Of a stretch of 64,000 nt of DNA, positions 18,239-27,747 are shown piece by piece; the first letter of the stretch is position 1; each line of letters starts with the position of its first letter. The notes under the pieces were generated by a model that was not told the origin of the DNA, ran no database searches, and worked only from the letters and a program-made list of their open reading frames with translations. The position numbers and the translations under genes were made by a program. Source of the stretch: Flavobacteriales bacterium UBA7612 (lineage in GTDB: Bacteria; Bacteroidota; Bacteroidia; Flavobacteriales; Weeksellaceae); assembly GCA_002484335.1 (NCBI GenBank), contig DLJQ01000025.1:124001-188000 (forward strand). Reading direction: 5' to 3'.

Positions 18239-18268
18239 AAAGGCTTCGATTATTTGATCGAAACCTTT
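18239..18268 (-). terminator. Terminator of the thioredoxin-like gene
   Basis: The stem AAAGG-c-TTCGAT / ATCGAA-a-CCTTT has one mismatch and is followed on the minus strand by a T-run (18231-18238). Confidence 0.78.
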
Positions 18269-18289
18269 ATTTACAAAGTATTTTTATAA

Positions 18290-18796
18290 TTATTTTTTTA
18301 GAACAAAAACTTCTTTTATTTTTTCTGAATTTACTTTTTCATTTTTAGAAGTTTTTTCCAATTTTGTAATTAAGCTTGCAACTTCATCAGCTGATGAAGG
18401 TCCTCCAAGATTTTCTCCGTTTACACGAGAATCTTCAAGAACTTTTCCTTTAGCGTCTAAGATAACCCAAAAAGGTAATCCTTGATCTTTACCTCCTAAT
18501 TTTTCATTTAAAATATCTCCACCTGGAGTTTCTAAATTCTTTTTTTCACCTCTTTCTTGTACTGTTATAAATGCTTTAACATAGTTAGAATCAAAATATG
18601 TTTTAACAGCAGGATCATCCATATTTTTTTCCATTTTTTTACACCAACCGCACCAAGAAGCATGAAAAATTAAAAAAACATTTTTATTTTCAATTTTTGC
18701 TTGATTTTCAGCTTTTGTTAAAATTTCTGTTGCTGTTTGTGCATTTACAATTCCTGAAACTGCGATTATAATTCCCAATAATAATTTCTTTAACAT
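18290..18796 (-). CDS. Periplasmic thioredoxin-fold protein (CGWC)
   Basis: A 168-residue secreted thioredoxin-like protein. It has a signal peptide (MLKKLLLGIIIAVSGIVNAQ) and the active site HASWCGWCKKM (Cys about 48 and 51), followed by the cis-Pro region DQGLPFWVILD. The motif CGWC with a following KKM is typical of the DUF255/thioredoxin_7 group, which handles disulfides in the envelope. The gene is monocistronic, with its own terminator. The partner protein is unknown. Confidence 0.88.
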   Translation of the reverse strand: MLKKLLLGIIIAVSGIVNAQTATEILTKAENQAKIENKNVFLIFHASWCGWCKKMEKNMDDPAVKTYFDSNYVKAFITVQERGEKKNLETPGGDILNEKLGGKDQGLPFWVILDAKGKVLEDSRVNGENLGGPSSADEVASLITKLEKTSKNEKVNSEKIKEVFVLKK

Positions 18797-18866
18797 GCTT
18801 TATTTTTTTACAGAAAATAAAGTTAGTAATTAAATGTAAACACAAGTAATTTTTATTTGATATGTA

Positions 18867-18894
18867 TTGTATCTATAAAAGATTTATATATTTG
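18867..18894 (+). promoter_or_regulatory. Candidate promoter of the siderophore-type TonB receptor
   Basis: TTG (18867-18869), a 17-bp spacer and the -7 box TATATTTG (18887-18894), about 64 bp before the ATG. No obvious Fur-like inverted repeat was recognised. Confidence 0.55.
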
Positions 18895-18958
18895 CGCCTT
18901 ATTAATATTTAATCTAAATAAATATTAAATTAATCATAGCACATTTTAAATTTAGACC

Positions 18959-21328
18959 ATGCATTTACGATTGTTTATTGTGATGATTTTTACATCAATT
19001 TACTCTTTTGCACAAACTAATTTCGGAAGTATTTCAGGAAGTATTAGTTCTGTAGAAAATGAACCTTTAGAACTTGTTTCTATTTCTATAGTGGAACTTA
19101 ATAAAAACACATTGACTGATATTAAGGGAAATTTTAGTTTTAGTAATATCGTACCAGGAAATTATATTGTTAGGATACAAATGGTAGGAGCCAAGGAAGA
19201 AGATATTCCAGTTTTAGTGAAAGAAAACCAAAATACTCCAATAAGTTATAAATTAACAAAAGAGAATATTCAACTTCTACAAGAAGTTAGAATTATTGGT
19301 AATAATACCAAGATAACTAGAAAAGAAAGTCCTTATGTTGCCAAATTACCTATAAAATATTTAGAGAATCCACAAGTTTATAATGTGGTTCCTAAAGAAT
19401 TAATTAACCAACAAATGGCAGTTGATTTGGGAAGTGTATCAAAAAATGTTCCTGGAGCTGGTATACCAATGGTTGCAAATCAAGGTAGAGTAACTTTCCG
19501 ATCTAGAGGATTTGAAGCTGAACCTAATGCAAGAAATGGAGTGGCTGGAGCAGCTTTTTCATTTTTAGATAATACGAATCTAGAAAGAATAGAAGCAATA
19601 AAAGGACCATCTACAACCTTATTTGGAACTCAGGTTGCAAGTAGTTATGGAGGATTTTATAATAGAGTAACTAAAAAACCTTACAATAGTGTTGGAGGAG
19701 AAGTAAGTTATACTGGAGGAAGTTGGGATTTTAATCGAGTAACATTTGATGCCAATACTCCAATCAATAGTGATAAAACAGCATTACTTAGGTTAAATGG
19801 AGCAACGACTTTCGAAAAAAGTTTTCAAGACAATGGTTTCACAAATAGTTTAGCCCTTGCACCAAGTTTTTCATACCAAATTAATGATAAATTGTCTTTA
19901 TTGATGGATATTGAATTTGGTACTGCAAAAGGAACATCAGTTGTTCGTTTTAATCCATATACAAAAGGAAATAAAATACAATCTATTGCAAATATGCATT
20001 TTCCTTATAGAAAAACATTTTTGGGTGATGATATAACTTATAATACTCAAATGATGAATATTTTTGGACAATTAAATTATAAAATATCATCAAAATGGAC
20101 TTCACAGACAATTTTTTCTCGTGCGAGATCTACAATTAATGGATATATAACAGCTTTAAATGGTAAATCAGATTCTACATTACAAGCAAGTGTAATTATT
20201 GGTAACACAAATTTTATTGCAACTAATTTACAGCAAAATTTCATAGGAGATTTTTATATTGGTAAATTCAGAAATAGAATGGTTGTAGGTTTAGATTATT
20301 ATAACAATTTTAATAGTTTTGATAGAGTTACTGTTAATGCGCCATTGGTTAACTTCATTAATACACCAAGTAGTTATAGAGTTACAAGAAATATGTTAGA
20401 TACATTAACAAATACAGGTACACCAAGAAAGGAAAAAAGTAGTGATAATACTTATTCAGCCTATATTTCTGATGTTTTTGATATTACTGATAGGCTAAAA
20501 GTTATGGGAAGTTTAAGGGTTGATAATTTTCATTATAACGGAGTCTATAATATTTTAACAGGAGAAACATCTGGAGGATTAAGTGTTAGTGGTTTACAAG
20601 CAGGACCATATTCGCAAACAGCATTATCTCATAAATCAGGGTTAATTTATGAAGTATTAAAAGATAAATTAACTGTATTTGGAAATTACTTGAATGGATT
20701 TTTTAATATTAGTGGAGTCGATAAAGATGGAAATAACTTTGTTCCACAAAAAGGGAATCAGTTAGAATTTGGAACTAAAGCAGATTTATTTAATCATAAA
20801 CTTGTAGGAACAATTAGTTATTATGATATAAATGTAGATCATGTTTTAAGAACAGATCCAGATGATGCTAATTATTCTATTCAAGACGGTACACAATATA
20901 GTAGAGGAGTAGAAGTCGATATTACAGCTAATCCTGTTGCCGGATTAAACATTGTTTTTGGATATGCATATAATGATAGTAAGTTTACAAAATCTGATGC
21001 CTCAGTTTTAAATTTACGTCCTGCGGCTTCAGGGCCACAGAATATGTATAATTTTTGGGTAAGTTATACTTTTACAGAAGGTAAATTTAGTGGATTAGGT
21101 GCTGGTTTTGGAGGTAATATGGGAAGTTCATCTTATCAAACGAATACACAAACTTCAAAAGTTATTATTCCATCTTATCAAATGTTTGATGCGAGTATAT
21201 TTTATGATCGTCCGAAATATAGATTAGGATTAAAAGTGGATAATATTACAAGTGAAAAAGCTTGGTCTGTAAGACTTACTCCACAAGCTCCAGCTAGATT
21301 TTTAGCAAGTCTTTCATTAAAATTTTAA
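18959..21328 (+). CDS. TonB-dependent receptor, siderophore-receptor type
   Basis: A 789-residue outer-membrane transporter. The order is a signal peptide (to about residue 20), a carboxypeptidase-regulatory-like beta-sandwich (about 23-105), a plug domain with RVTFRSRGFEAEPNARNG and IEAIKGPSTTLFGTQ, and a 22-strand barrel ending in an aromatic residue (SLKF). The plug motifs fit ferric-siderophore receptors such as FecA/FhuA. The following gene encodes a DUF4198 protein 16 bp away, a family linked to metal uptake, so iron, nickel or cobalt complexes are all possible ligands. Confidence 0.92.
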   Translation: MHLRLFIVMIFTSIYSFAQTNFGSISGSISSVENEPLELVSISIVELNKNTLTDIKGNFSFSNIVPGNYIVRIQMVGAKEEDIPVLVKENQNTPISYKLTKENIQLLQEVRIIGNNTKITRKESPYVAKLPIKYLENPQVYNVVPKELINQQMAVDLGSVSKNVPGAGIPMVANQGRVTFRSRGFEAEPNARNGVAGAAFSFLDNTNLERIEAIKGPSTTLFGTQVASSYGGFYNRVTKKPYNSVGGEVSYTGGSWDFNRVTFDANTPINSDKTALLRLNGATTFEKSFQDNGFTNSLALAPSFSYQINDKLSLLMDIEFGTAKGTSVVRFNPYTKGNKIQSIANMHFPYRKTFLGDDITYNTQMMNIFGQLNYKISSKWTSQTIFSRARSTINGYITALNGKSDSTLQASVIIGNTNFIATNLQQNFIGDFYIGKFRNRMVVGLDYYNNFNSFDRVTVNAPLVNFINTPSSYRVTRNMLDTLTNTGTPRKEKSSDNTYSAYISDVFDITDRLKVMGSLRVDNFHYNGVYNILTGETSGGLSVSGLQAGPYSQTALSHKSGLIYEVLKDKLTVFGNYLNGFFNISGVDKDGNNFVPQKGNQLEFGTKADLFNHKLVGTISYYDINVDHVLRTDPDDANYSIQDGTQYSRGVEVDITANPVAGLNIVFGYAYNDSKFTKSDASVLNLRPAASGPQNMYNFWVSYTFTEGKFSGLGAGFGGNMGSSSYQTNTQTSKVIIPSYQMFDASIFYDRPKYRLGLKVDNITSEKAWSVRLTPQAPARFLASLSLKF

Positions 21329-21344
21329 ATAGAATCATCATACA

Positions 21345-22067
21345 ATGAAAAAACTATTTTATTTATTTTTCTTTATATTATTAAGTAATTTAGCTTATGC
21401 AGACGGATATTGGTTAGAATTAGAAAGTTCATGGCAAAAGAACGATACTGTAATGATTAAAATTCGTTATGGAGGAGTTGACGAAAATAAAGAAAGATAC
21501 ATAAAGACAGGAGAAGATCTTGATAAAATGAAAGATTTTGCCCTAACTATTGTAGATTCTCATGGCAAAAAAACTAATCTTCCAATTGAGCAAAAAAATG
21601 ATTTTTGGATTGGGTATTTTGTTCCTAAAAAAGATGGGGTATACAGTGTTTATGCAAATGATAATAATCTTCCTGTGGTAGAAAGAGAAAATTATAAGCA
21701 GAATGTTAAACCCACTCAATACTTACAAACAAAGTTTATTATTGGGAGAAATAGAAAAAATATAGATGTTGATAATCAATTTTCTTATTTAAATTTAAAT
21801 ATTGATATTATTAATAATAAGGCTTTTGTTTCAGCTTATATAGATGGGGAAAAGGTAAAAAAAGGAACTAAATTACGTGTCTTTTTACCGAATAATAATG
21901 ATGTAGAATTCCTGACAGATGAAAATGGAACTACGCAAATAGAACTTATTTTAAAGGGACAATATATTGTCCGATTAGATAAAAATATTCCTATATATGG
22001 TCAACTTAATGAAAAAGAATATTTTTCTGAAAGGCATAGATGTGATTATAGTTTTATTGTAAAATAA
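21345..22067 (+). CDS. DUF4198 protein, partner of the TonB receptor
   Basis: A 240-residue secreted protein with a signal peptide (MKKLFYLFFFILLSNLAYADG). GYWLELESSWQKND and the two beta-sandwich-like parts (about 20-130 and 145-235) suggest DUF4198, a family found with Ni/Co transporters and TonB receptors. It is in one operon with the upstream receptor and ends at a strong terminator. It could bind the metal or ligand in the periplasm or tune the receptor. That role is an inference. Confidence 0.7.
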   Translation: MKKLFYLFFFILLSNLAYADGYWLELESSWQKNDTVMIKIRYGGVDENKERYIKTGEDLDKMKDFALTIVDSHGKKTNLPIEQKNDFWIGYFVPKKDGVYSVYANDNNLPVVERENYKQNVKPTQYLQTKFIIGRNRKNIDVDNQFSYLNLNIDIINNKAFVSAYIDGEKVKKGTKLRVFLPNNNDVEFLTDENGTTQIELILKGQYIVRLDKNIPIYGQLNEKEYFSERHRCDYSFIVK

Positions 22068-22071
22068 AAAT

Positions 22072-22106
22072 AACCCGTTTCAATTATTGAAACGGGTTGT
22101 TTTTTT
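22072..22106. terminator. Terminator after the TonB receptor / DUF4198 operon
   Basis: A perfect 12-bp stem AACCCGTTTCAA (22072-22083) / TTGAAACGGGTT (22087-22098) with a TTA loop and a T-run. It lies before the convergent efflux operon. Confidence 0.93.
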
Positions 22107-22135
22107 CTAATATTTATTTTTAGTTAGAATATAAA

Positions 22136-23674
22136 TTAATTATTGAATAGTTTGTATTTCTTTCTTTTACGATAAATTTTACTTAAAAAATTGTAACTAG
22201 ATAATCTTCCGTAATGATAATTTGAAATGAAAATAAAAATTGGAATTGTAAGCCAACATAAAATTCCAGCAATTATTTTTAGCATACTCATTAAAGATTC
22301 TTTGGACTGAATTATGGATTGTCCTGGTAAATAATTTTGACCTAAGTCTATGTAGACAGACATATCAGTTTGGCTTTGAGATTGTATTTGGAAACTTAAC
22401 CATGATAAGATCGTAGATGCTACAGCAGGACTAAGAAAATTACGTACTACAATCATAATGCTAAGTGCAGAGAAAAGCTGGTCAGGACCGATTTTTTTAA
22501 ATGAATAGTACCATATTGAAGTATATAAAATACTTGTCCCTAAACCACGAAAAAATATAGGAATCCTTAAAGTATCTGTATCCATTTGTGCTTGTATAAT
22601 GAAATAGATGGAAATGTTTTCTAGGAAAAAAACTCCAAAACCAAACCAAACTAAATATTTGATATGACATTGAAATTTGAATGCGATTAAACAACCGATA
22701 CCAGCTATTACAGCGCCAGGAACCATCCATAAATTTAATTGGGCATTGGTTAAGTTATTGTATCCTAAAATAGCTCCAGTATATTGTGTAAGTAATGATG
22801 AAATACCGATTAATAATCCTAGAAAAAATAATAAAATCGTTCCATGAACAATATCTGGATTTTTGAAAATACTTAAGTAATCTATTGTTTTTCTTTTTTT
22901 TGATTTGTGTAGATATAAAAATCCAAAAATAGAGCAAAATGCAACGACAAATGAATATCTTATAATAGGAGAATGAAACCAATATTGCTGTTTCATGAAT
23001 GTTAAGGCAAGGTTGAGTGCGGTATAACCAATAATTAATAATAAATATGACCAATAATCAATTTGATACAATGGAAACTTGAACGAAAAACGATAATTAT
23101 GTGTCGTTAAAAATGTAAGTAAAGTTAAAATCATCATTACCCCAGACATAAATAAGTAGGGTGACTGCCATGTGCCATTAAAAACTAACGAAGAAAAGAA
23201 ATAGGCTGTTACTTGTCCTAATCCTAATACAACAATATAAAGCAACGAATAAAATTTACCTTTATCTCCTGTAGGTGCTAAAGCAGCCATAAGAGGAAAA
23301 ACCATTTCTCCCATGACTAATATTTTAAAAAAGCCGATTAGTAAACTTCCAATTATTAATATTTCAATTTGGTTTGTATTTGCAATGATATAGGATATTA
23401 TGGCAAGAGAACTTGTAGAGGTTATAATTATAATTTTTGATTTGAACCTTTTTTTAAGTCGGATTATGATACTCATTCCAATACAAATTCCTAATGTTCC
23501 CATATAATTTGCAAAGGAGATGTATTCTGTATATGTGCCAAATGCTCCTGATAAATCAGACACATTATTTACATAAACGCCATTAATACTAATGCTAGAT
23601 ATTAGAAAAATAAAAATGAGTATAAATCTCCCAACTGCATTGATCTTTTGACTAAAAGGATTATTACTGTACAT
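22136..23674 (-). CDS. MFS multidrug efflux transporter (DHA2/EmrB-like)
   Basis: A 512-residue inner-membrane protein with about 14 predicted hydrophobic helices, the layout of the DHA2 (EmrB/QacA) drug:H+ antiporters. It closes a three-gene operon with a HlyD-type adaptor and a TolC-type channel upstream, so it should be the motor of a tripartite exporter. The family's usual conserved motifs are weak, as in the divergent Bacteroidota branch of this family. The substrate is unknown; hydrophobic drugs, bile acids or fatty acids are typical. Confidence 0.88.
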   Translation of the reverse strand: MYSNNPFSQKINAVGRFILIFIFLISSISINGVYVNNVSDLSGAFGTYTEYISFANYMGTLGICIGMSIIIRLKKRFKSKIIIITSTSSLAIISYIIANTNQIEILIIGSLLIGFFKILVMGEMVFPLMAALAPTGDKGKFYSLLYIVVLGLGQVTAYFFSSLVFNGTWQSPYLFMSGVMMILTLLTFLTTHNYRFSFKFPLYQIDYWSYLLLIIGYTALNLALTFMKQQYWFHSPIIRYSFVVAFCSIFGFLYLHKSKKRKTIDYLSIFKNPDIVHGTILLFFLGLLIGISSLLTQYTGAILGYNNLTNAQLNLWMVPGAVIAGIGCLIAFKFQCHIKYLVWFGFGVFFLENISIYFIIQAQMDTDTLRIPIFFRGLGTSILYTSIWYYSFKKIGPDQLFSALSIMIVVRNFLSPAVASTILSWLSFQIQSQSQTDMSVYIDLGQNYLPGQSIIQSKESLMSMLKIIAGILCWLTIPIFIFISNYHYGRLSSYNFLSKIYRKRKKYKLFNN

Positions 23675-23680
23675 AATGAA

Positions 23681-24781
23681 TTAGTTATTAATTGTAACTT
23701 CTACATTCATACCTGCACGTAATAATTCTAAATCGGTAATTTTATTATTTATAAACTCAATTCTAATAGGAATTCGTTGCTGAACTTTAACAAAGTTTCC
23801 AGTTGAATTATCTATTGGTGTAGCAGCATATTTAGCTCCAGTTGCTCCAGAAATTGCAGTTATTTTTCCATGATATTCTTTACCATCCAATGCATCAACT
23901 TTTATAGTAACTAATTTATTTAGTTTAACTGCCTTCATCTGTTTTTCTCGGAAGTTGGCAGAAACCCACAAGCTTTTTGTATCTACAATTGTAGCAACTT
24001 GTTGACTAACATTTAATAATTGTCCAACATTTATATTTCTTCTTCCCATAATTCCGTCGTGAGGGGCTTTTATAATAGTATAAGACATATTTAATTTTGC
24101 CATTTCTAGTGCATTTTGAGTACGAATGATATCAGCATCATTAATAGACACTTTAGATTTTACTTCGTTCACAGTAAGTTCAGAAGAATTTTTACCATTC
24201 GATGCTCCTATAAATTGGTATTCTGCTGCATTTACAGCTGCAAGAGCAGCTTCGTATTCAGTTTTTATTTGGTCGTATTGTTGTTTTGTAACAGCTTCAT
24301 CTTTTAATAAATTTTCATATCGCTGAAAATTTTGTTTTGCATTCCATAACCTTGCTTTTGTAGCATCTAAATTAGCTTTTGCAACATTTGCCGATGCATT
24401 GGCTGTTTGTACTTGATTGATAGATGTTTTTGTAATGTTATTGGTTACATTTTTATTAGCTAAAGCTTGTAATAAATTGGCTTCAGCTTGACCAAGTTGA
24501 GTTTTTATTTCTCTGTTGTCTAAAATAATTAAAGTATCTCCTTTTTTTACAGACTGATGTTCCACAAATCGAATATCTTTTATATAAGCAGATACTCTGG
24601 TATTAATAGGATTTATAAAGGCTTCAACTTGTGCTGAATTTGTAAAATTATCATTTCCGACTTGAAAATAAGAACGGAATGACCAGTAAATTCCAGTACA
24701 AATGATTAAAAAAACGATAAAATTTAAAGTATTTTTTATGTATTTTTTTCTTTTAGAAGTATTATTTGATTTCTCTTTCAT
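23681..24781 (-). CDS. HlyD/EmrA-family periplasmic adaptor
   Basis: A 366-residue membrane fusion protein. There is one N-terminal membrane helix (about 16-34), then a barrel-sandwich (VEAFINPINTRVSAYIKDI), a long alpha-helical hairpin (about 85-205, with a Q/A-rich coiled coil) and a second half-lipoyl (IIKAPHDGIMGRRNINVGQLL). It links the MFS pump to the TolC-type channel. It is 6 bp upstream of the MFS gene and 17 bp downstream of the channel gene. Confidence 0.92.
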   Translation of the reverse strand: MKEKSNNTSKRKKYIKNTLNFIVFLIICTGIYWSFRSYFQVGNDNFTNSAQVEAFINPINTRVSAYIKDIRFVEHQSVKKGDTLIILDNREIKTQLGQAEANLLQALANKNVTNNITKTSINQVQTANASANVAKANLDATKARLWNAKQNFQRYENLLKDEAVTKQQYDQIKTEYEAALAAVNAAEYQFIGASNGKNSSELTVNEVKSKVSINDADIIRTQNALEMAKLNMSYTIIKAPHDGIMGRRNINVGQLLNVSQQVATIVDTKSLWVSANFREKQMKAVKLNKLVTIKVDALDGKEYHGKITAISGATGAKYAATPIDNSTGNFVKVQQRIPIRIEFINNKITDLELLRAGMNVEVTINN

Positions 24782-24798
24782 TTTTCTTAATTTATTAT

Positions 24799-26145
24799 TT
24801 ATAATAAACCACTGTTTTTGATTACGTTATAATAAGCTTGCATAATGTTAATTTCGGAAATAGATTCTTGTAATTCAGCTTCAAGTAAAGCATTACTAGC
24901 ATCAATCAAATCAATTAATATAGCTAATTGATTATTGTATTTACTTTCCATGATTCTATAATTATCTTTTGCTAAATCTCTATTTTTTTTGAAAGTTTCA
25001 TTTTGAGTATATGCTTCATTATATTTGATATAACTGGATTCAAGATTTACCTTTTGATTGGTTTGAACTTCAGTTAGTCTTCTTTTATTTTTATCTAGTT
25101 CAAGACTATTTAATCTTAATTTTTTTGGTGTTTTATATAAATTATCTAAACTAAATTTTAGTGTAACACCTATGTTCCATGTGTTTAAATATTGGTCTAA
25201 AACAGGCGTGGTTGTTATAATTGGTCGTTGTAAACTATTTCCAGCAAATAATGATAGAGTAGGAATTCGTTCACTATTAATAATTTTATGTTTTAACTGT
25301 GAAATTTCAATATTTTTCTGAGAAGCTTCAATTTCAGGATGATTTTTTAATGCTAATTCATAATAATCTAAATCATCAAGTTGATATGGTTTATTTAAAA
25401 TATTTTCATCAATTTCTATAATATTATTACTCGGTAAACCTAGTGCAGCATTCAATTGTATGTTTCGAATTGTAGCATCATTCGTTAAAACTTGTAAACT
25501 AAGGTTAAGATTAGAAACTTGTAATTCTCCTCGTATAACATCATTTCTTGTAACCATTCCTTGGTCATATAATTTCTTGATGTTTTTTAATCTTTTTTCA
25601 GCTAATTCTATATTTTTTGTAAAAACCTTGAACTGTTTTTTTAATTGAAATAGATTAAAATAATAAGTAAGCGTAAGCGCTTTTATTTGTTGTTTGTGAT
25701 CTCTATAATTGATTTGTGCGACTTCATTTTCTAATTCAGATTCTTTTATATTGTTTTTTACCGCACCTGCATTCCATAATGTTTGTGTGGCATCTAAAGA
25801 TAATTTATTACCAAAGTGAGGATAATTACGTGTTTGCGAATGAGAAAAATCTTTGGTTATAGCCACAGGAGTTCCAATATAATAGGCGCTTGCTCCAGTT
25901 GTTACAGCTGGTAATAATTGATTTTTTGCAATTTTGGTTTTTTGCTCATAAATAAGTAAGTCAGCTTTAGAAACATTTAAAGTGGGATTATTTTTTTCTA
26001 ATAAATCAAACAAAGTTTCTATTGAAATTTTTGTCTTGATAGAATCTTGAGCGTTAATTATATTTGTTAGTAAGAAGGTTAAAGTGTAGTATATAAATTT
26101 TATTATTTTAGGATGTTTTTTTAAGATATTTATTTTTAAATGCAT
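24799..26145 (-). CDS. TolC-family outer-membrane efflux channel
   Basis: A 448-residue outer-membrane protein with a signal peptide ending near ...LTNIINAQ. It has the two-fold repeat of long coiled-coil helices typical of TolC/OprM: ENNPTLNVSKADLLIYEQKTKIAKNQLLPAV in the first half and NHPEIEASQKNIEISQLKHKI in the second. It is the first gene of the efflux operon and lies 206 bp from the divergent AraC regulator. Confidence 0.93.
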   Translation of the reverse strand: MHLKINILKKHPKIIKFIYYTLTFLLTNIINAQDSIKTKISIETLFDLLEKNNPTLNVSKADLLIYEQKTKIAKNQLLPAVTTGASAYYIGTPVAITKDFSHSQTRNYPHFGNKLSLDATQTLWNAGAVKNNIKESELENEVAQINYRDHKQQIKALTLTYYFNLFQLKKQFKVFTKNIELAEKRLKNIKKLYDQGMVTRNDVIRGELQVSNLNLSLQVLTNDATIRNIQLNAALGLPSNNIIEIDENILNKPYQLDDLDYYELALKNHPEIEASQKNIEISQLKHKIINSERIPTLSLFAGNSLQRPIITTTPVLDQYLNTWNIGVTLKFSLDNLYKTPKKLRLNSLELDKNKRRLTEVQTNQKVNLESSYIKYNEAYTQNETFKKNRDLAKDNYRIMESKYNNQLAILIDLIDASNALLEAELQESISEINIMQAYYNVIKNSGLL

Positions 26146-26316
26146 TTTGCAAATTTCGTTTCAATTTTAATAAGAAAAAGGGCTATAAATACATAAAAAA
26201 TGTCCAAATGGTTATATAATTATATATTTTATTAATATATATTGATTATTAAAAGTTTCTGTAATTATAAAAATGTCAAATCTTTACCAATTTTGTAAAT
26301 AAGAATTTATATAGAA

Positions 26317-26345
26317 TTGTATTGTTTCAATAATTAGTAAATTTG
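26317..26345 (+). promoter_or_regulatory. Candidate promoter of the AraC-type regulator
   Basis: TTG (26317-26319), an 18-bp spacer and the -7 box TAAATTTG (26338-26345) lie 6 bp before the ATG (26352). The 206-bp divergent gap should also hold the efflux operon promoter and operators, which I could not assign. Confidence 0.6.
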
Positions 26346-26351
26346 TAGATT

Positions 26352-27209
26352 ATGTTTCAAGATTATATTAAAATTTTAAACGAAAATTCTTTTTTAAAAA
26401 AAGCAAATACAAAAGAAGAAATAAGCCCTTTATGGTATACAGCGATGTTTATTGAAGAAGGATGGCTAAAACTTGAAACAGAAGGAAAAATAGAATTTTA
26501 TGAAGCAAATACCATTATGTTAGCTTCTCCTTATAAAAATTATCGATTAAAAGGTCATTCAGAAGTCCTTAAATTACATACTTTAAGTCATGTAAATAAA
26601 TCTATCTTAGATAATATAGATTATGATTTAATACGGTTTGATGTTTATCAAATCACTCAATTATGGACAGGAAAAGTTTCTTTTAAAGTAGAAGATGAAG
26701 ATTTTAAAGAATTACTTAAATTAATATCATTTTTAGAGAATCAATTAAAAAAAGATAGAATGAACTCTATATTTTTTAATTATTTTATAAAAAATTTATT
26801 TACTTCAATTGTTTATTTTCTGAATGATTGTTTTGATAAATCTATTGCAGTAGGAAAAGGAAATAGTTTAAGAAAAAAAGAAATCTCTTTAGCTTTTTTT
26901 GAATTAGTTTTACAACATTATAAAGAACATAAAAATTTAAATTTTTATGCTGATAAACTCAATATTTCTATCAAATATTTATCCATTAGTGTAAAAGAAA
27001 TCACACATAAATCCGCATCTAGTTTCATTGCACTTACAGTAACCAATGAGGCAAAAAGATTATTGCTAGAAACCAATTATAGTATATCCGACATTGCAGA
27101 AGAATTAAATTTTTCTGACCAATATTCTTTCGGTAAATTTTTTAAAAAACACACAAACTTTAGCCCGTTAACTTACAGAAAGAAAAGTTTATCAATTAAT
27201 TTTTTCTAA
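26352..27209 (+). CDS. AraC-family transcriptional regulator
   Basis: A 285-residue protein with an N-terminal cupin-like sensing part (about 1-160) and a C-terminal double helix-turn-helix (about 185-280). The helix-turn-helix carries LNFYADKLNISIKYLSISVKEIT and the conserved second helix ISDIAEELNFSDQYSFGKFFKKHTNFSPLTYRKK. It is divergent from the efflux operon and is its likely activator, induced by a pump substrate. Direct evidence of binding sites is lacking. Confidence 0.92.
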   Translation: MFQDYIKILNENSFLKKANTKEEISPLWYTAMFIEEGWLKLETEGKIEFYEANTIMLASPYKNYRLKGHSEVLKLHTLSHVNKSILDNIDYDLIRFDVYQITQLWTGKVSFKVEDEDFKELLKLISFLENQLKKDRMNSIFFNYFIKNLFTSIVYFLNDCFDKSIAVGKGNSLRKKEISLAFFELVLQHYKEHKNLNFYADKLNISIKYLSISVKEITHKSASSFIALTVTNEAKRLLLETNYSISDIAEELNFSDQYSFGKFFKKHTNFSPLTYRKKSLSINFF

Positions 27210-27262
27210 TTTTTATTAAATAAAAGTATTAAATTGTTAGAAATACTATTTATTGATTTAAA

Positions 27263-27664
27263 ATGAGATACATATATTTTTTACTGATTAGTTTTTTATG
27301 TACAAGTTGCGTAACAAATAATATAAAAACAATAAAAGGTCAATGGAAACAGAATTTCTTGAGCTATAAATCTAATCCTACAATAATTATAGCTCCAAAA
27401 GATGAACCATTAATTACAATCTCCAAGAAAAAATCTAAACCAATAATTGAATTCGATTTTAGTGATGGTTATGATAATGATAAAACAGATTCAGTTTTCT
27501 TTAATTTCCCAAACTTAAAGTTCAGAAAAATTAATTTAGATCAATCATCTAATTATTATGATTTAGTTTATCAACCTATTTGTGATTGTTTTTTAGGAGA
27601 AATGCATTCTTTTTCTGGAAATGTATTAAATATAAAACTCAACAGAATTCCTAAGACTAAATAG
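27263..27664 (+). CDS. Small lipoprotein of unknown function
   Basis: A 133-residue protein with a lipoprotein signal (MRYIYFLLISFLCTSC, lipobox CTSC, Cys16). The mature part is polar and beta-rich, with a CDCF pair near the end (about residues 113-116). I do not recognise a family. It lies 53 bp behind the AraC gene and could be co-transcribed with it, but no functional link is evident. Confidence 0.7.
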   Translation: MRYIYFLLISFLCTSCVTNNIKTIKGQWKQNFLSYKSNPTIIIAPKDEPLITISKKKSKPIIEFDFSDGYDNDKTDSVFFNFPNLKFRKINLDQSSNYYDLVYQPICDCFLGEMHSFSGNVLNIKLNRIPKTK

Positions 27665-27747
27665 TTTTAAAGGAAATGATTATCTTTGCTCAAAATTTTT
27701 AGAACAGCGTTCTAATTTTCAATACTTAATAATAAGATACAACATAT

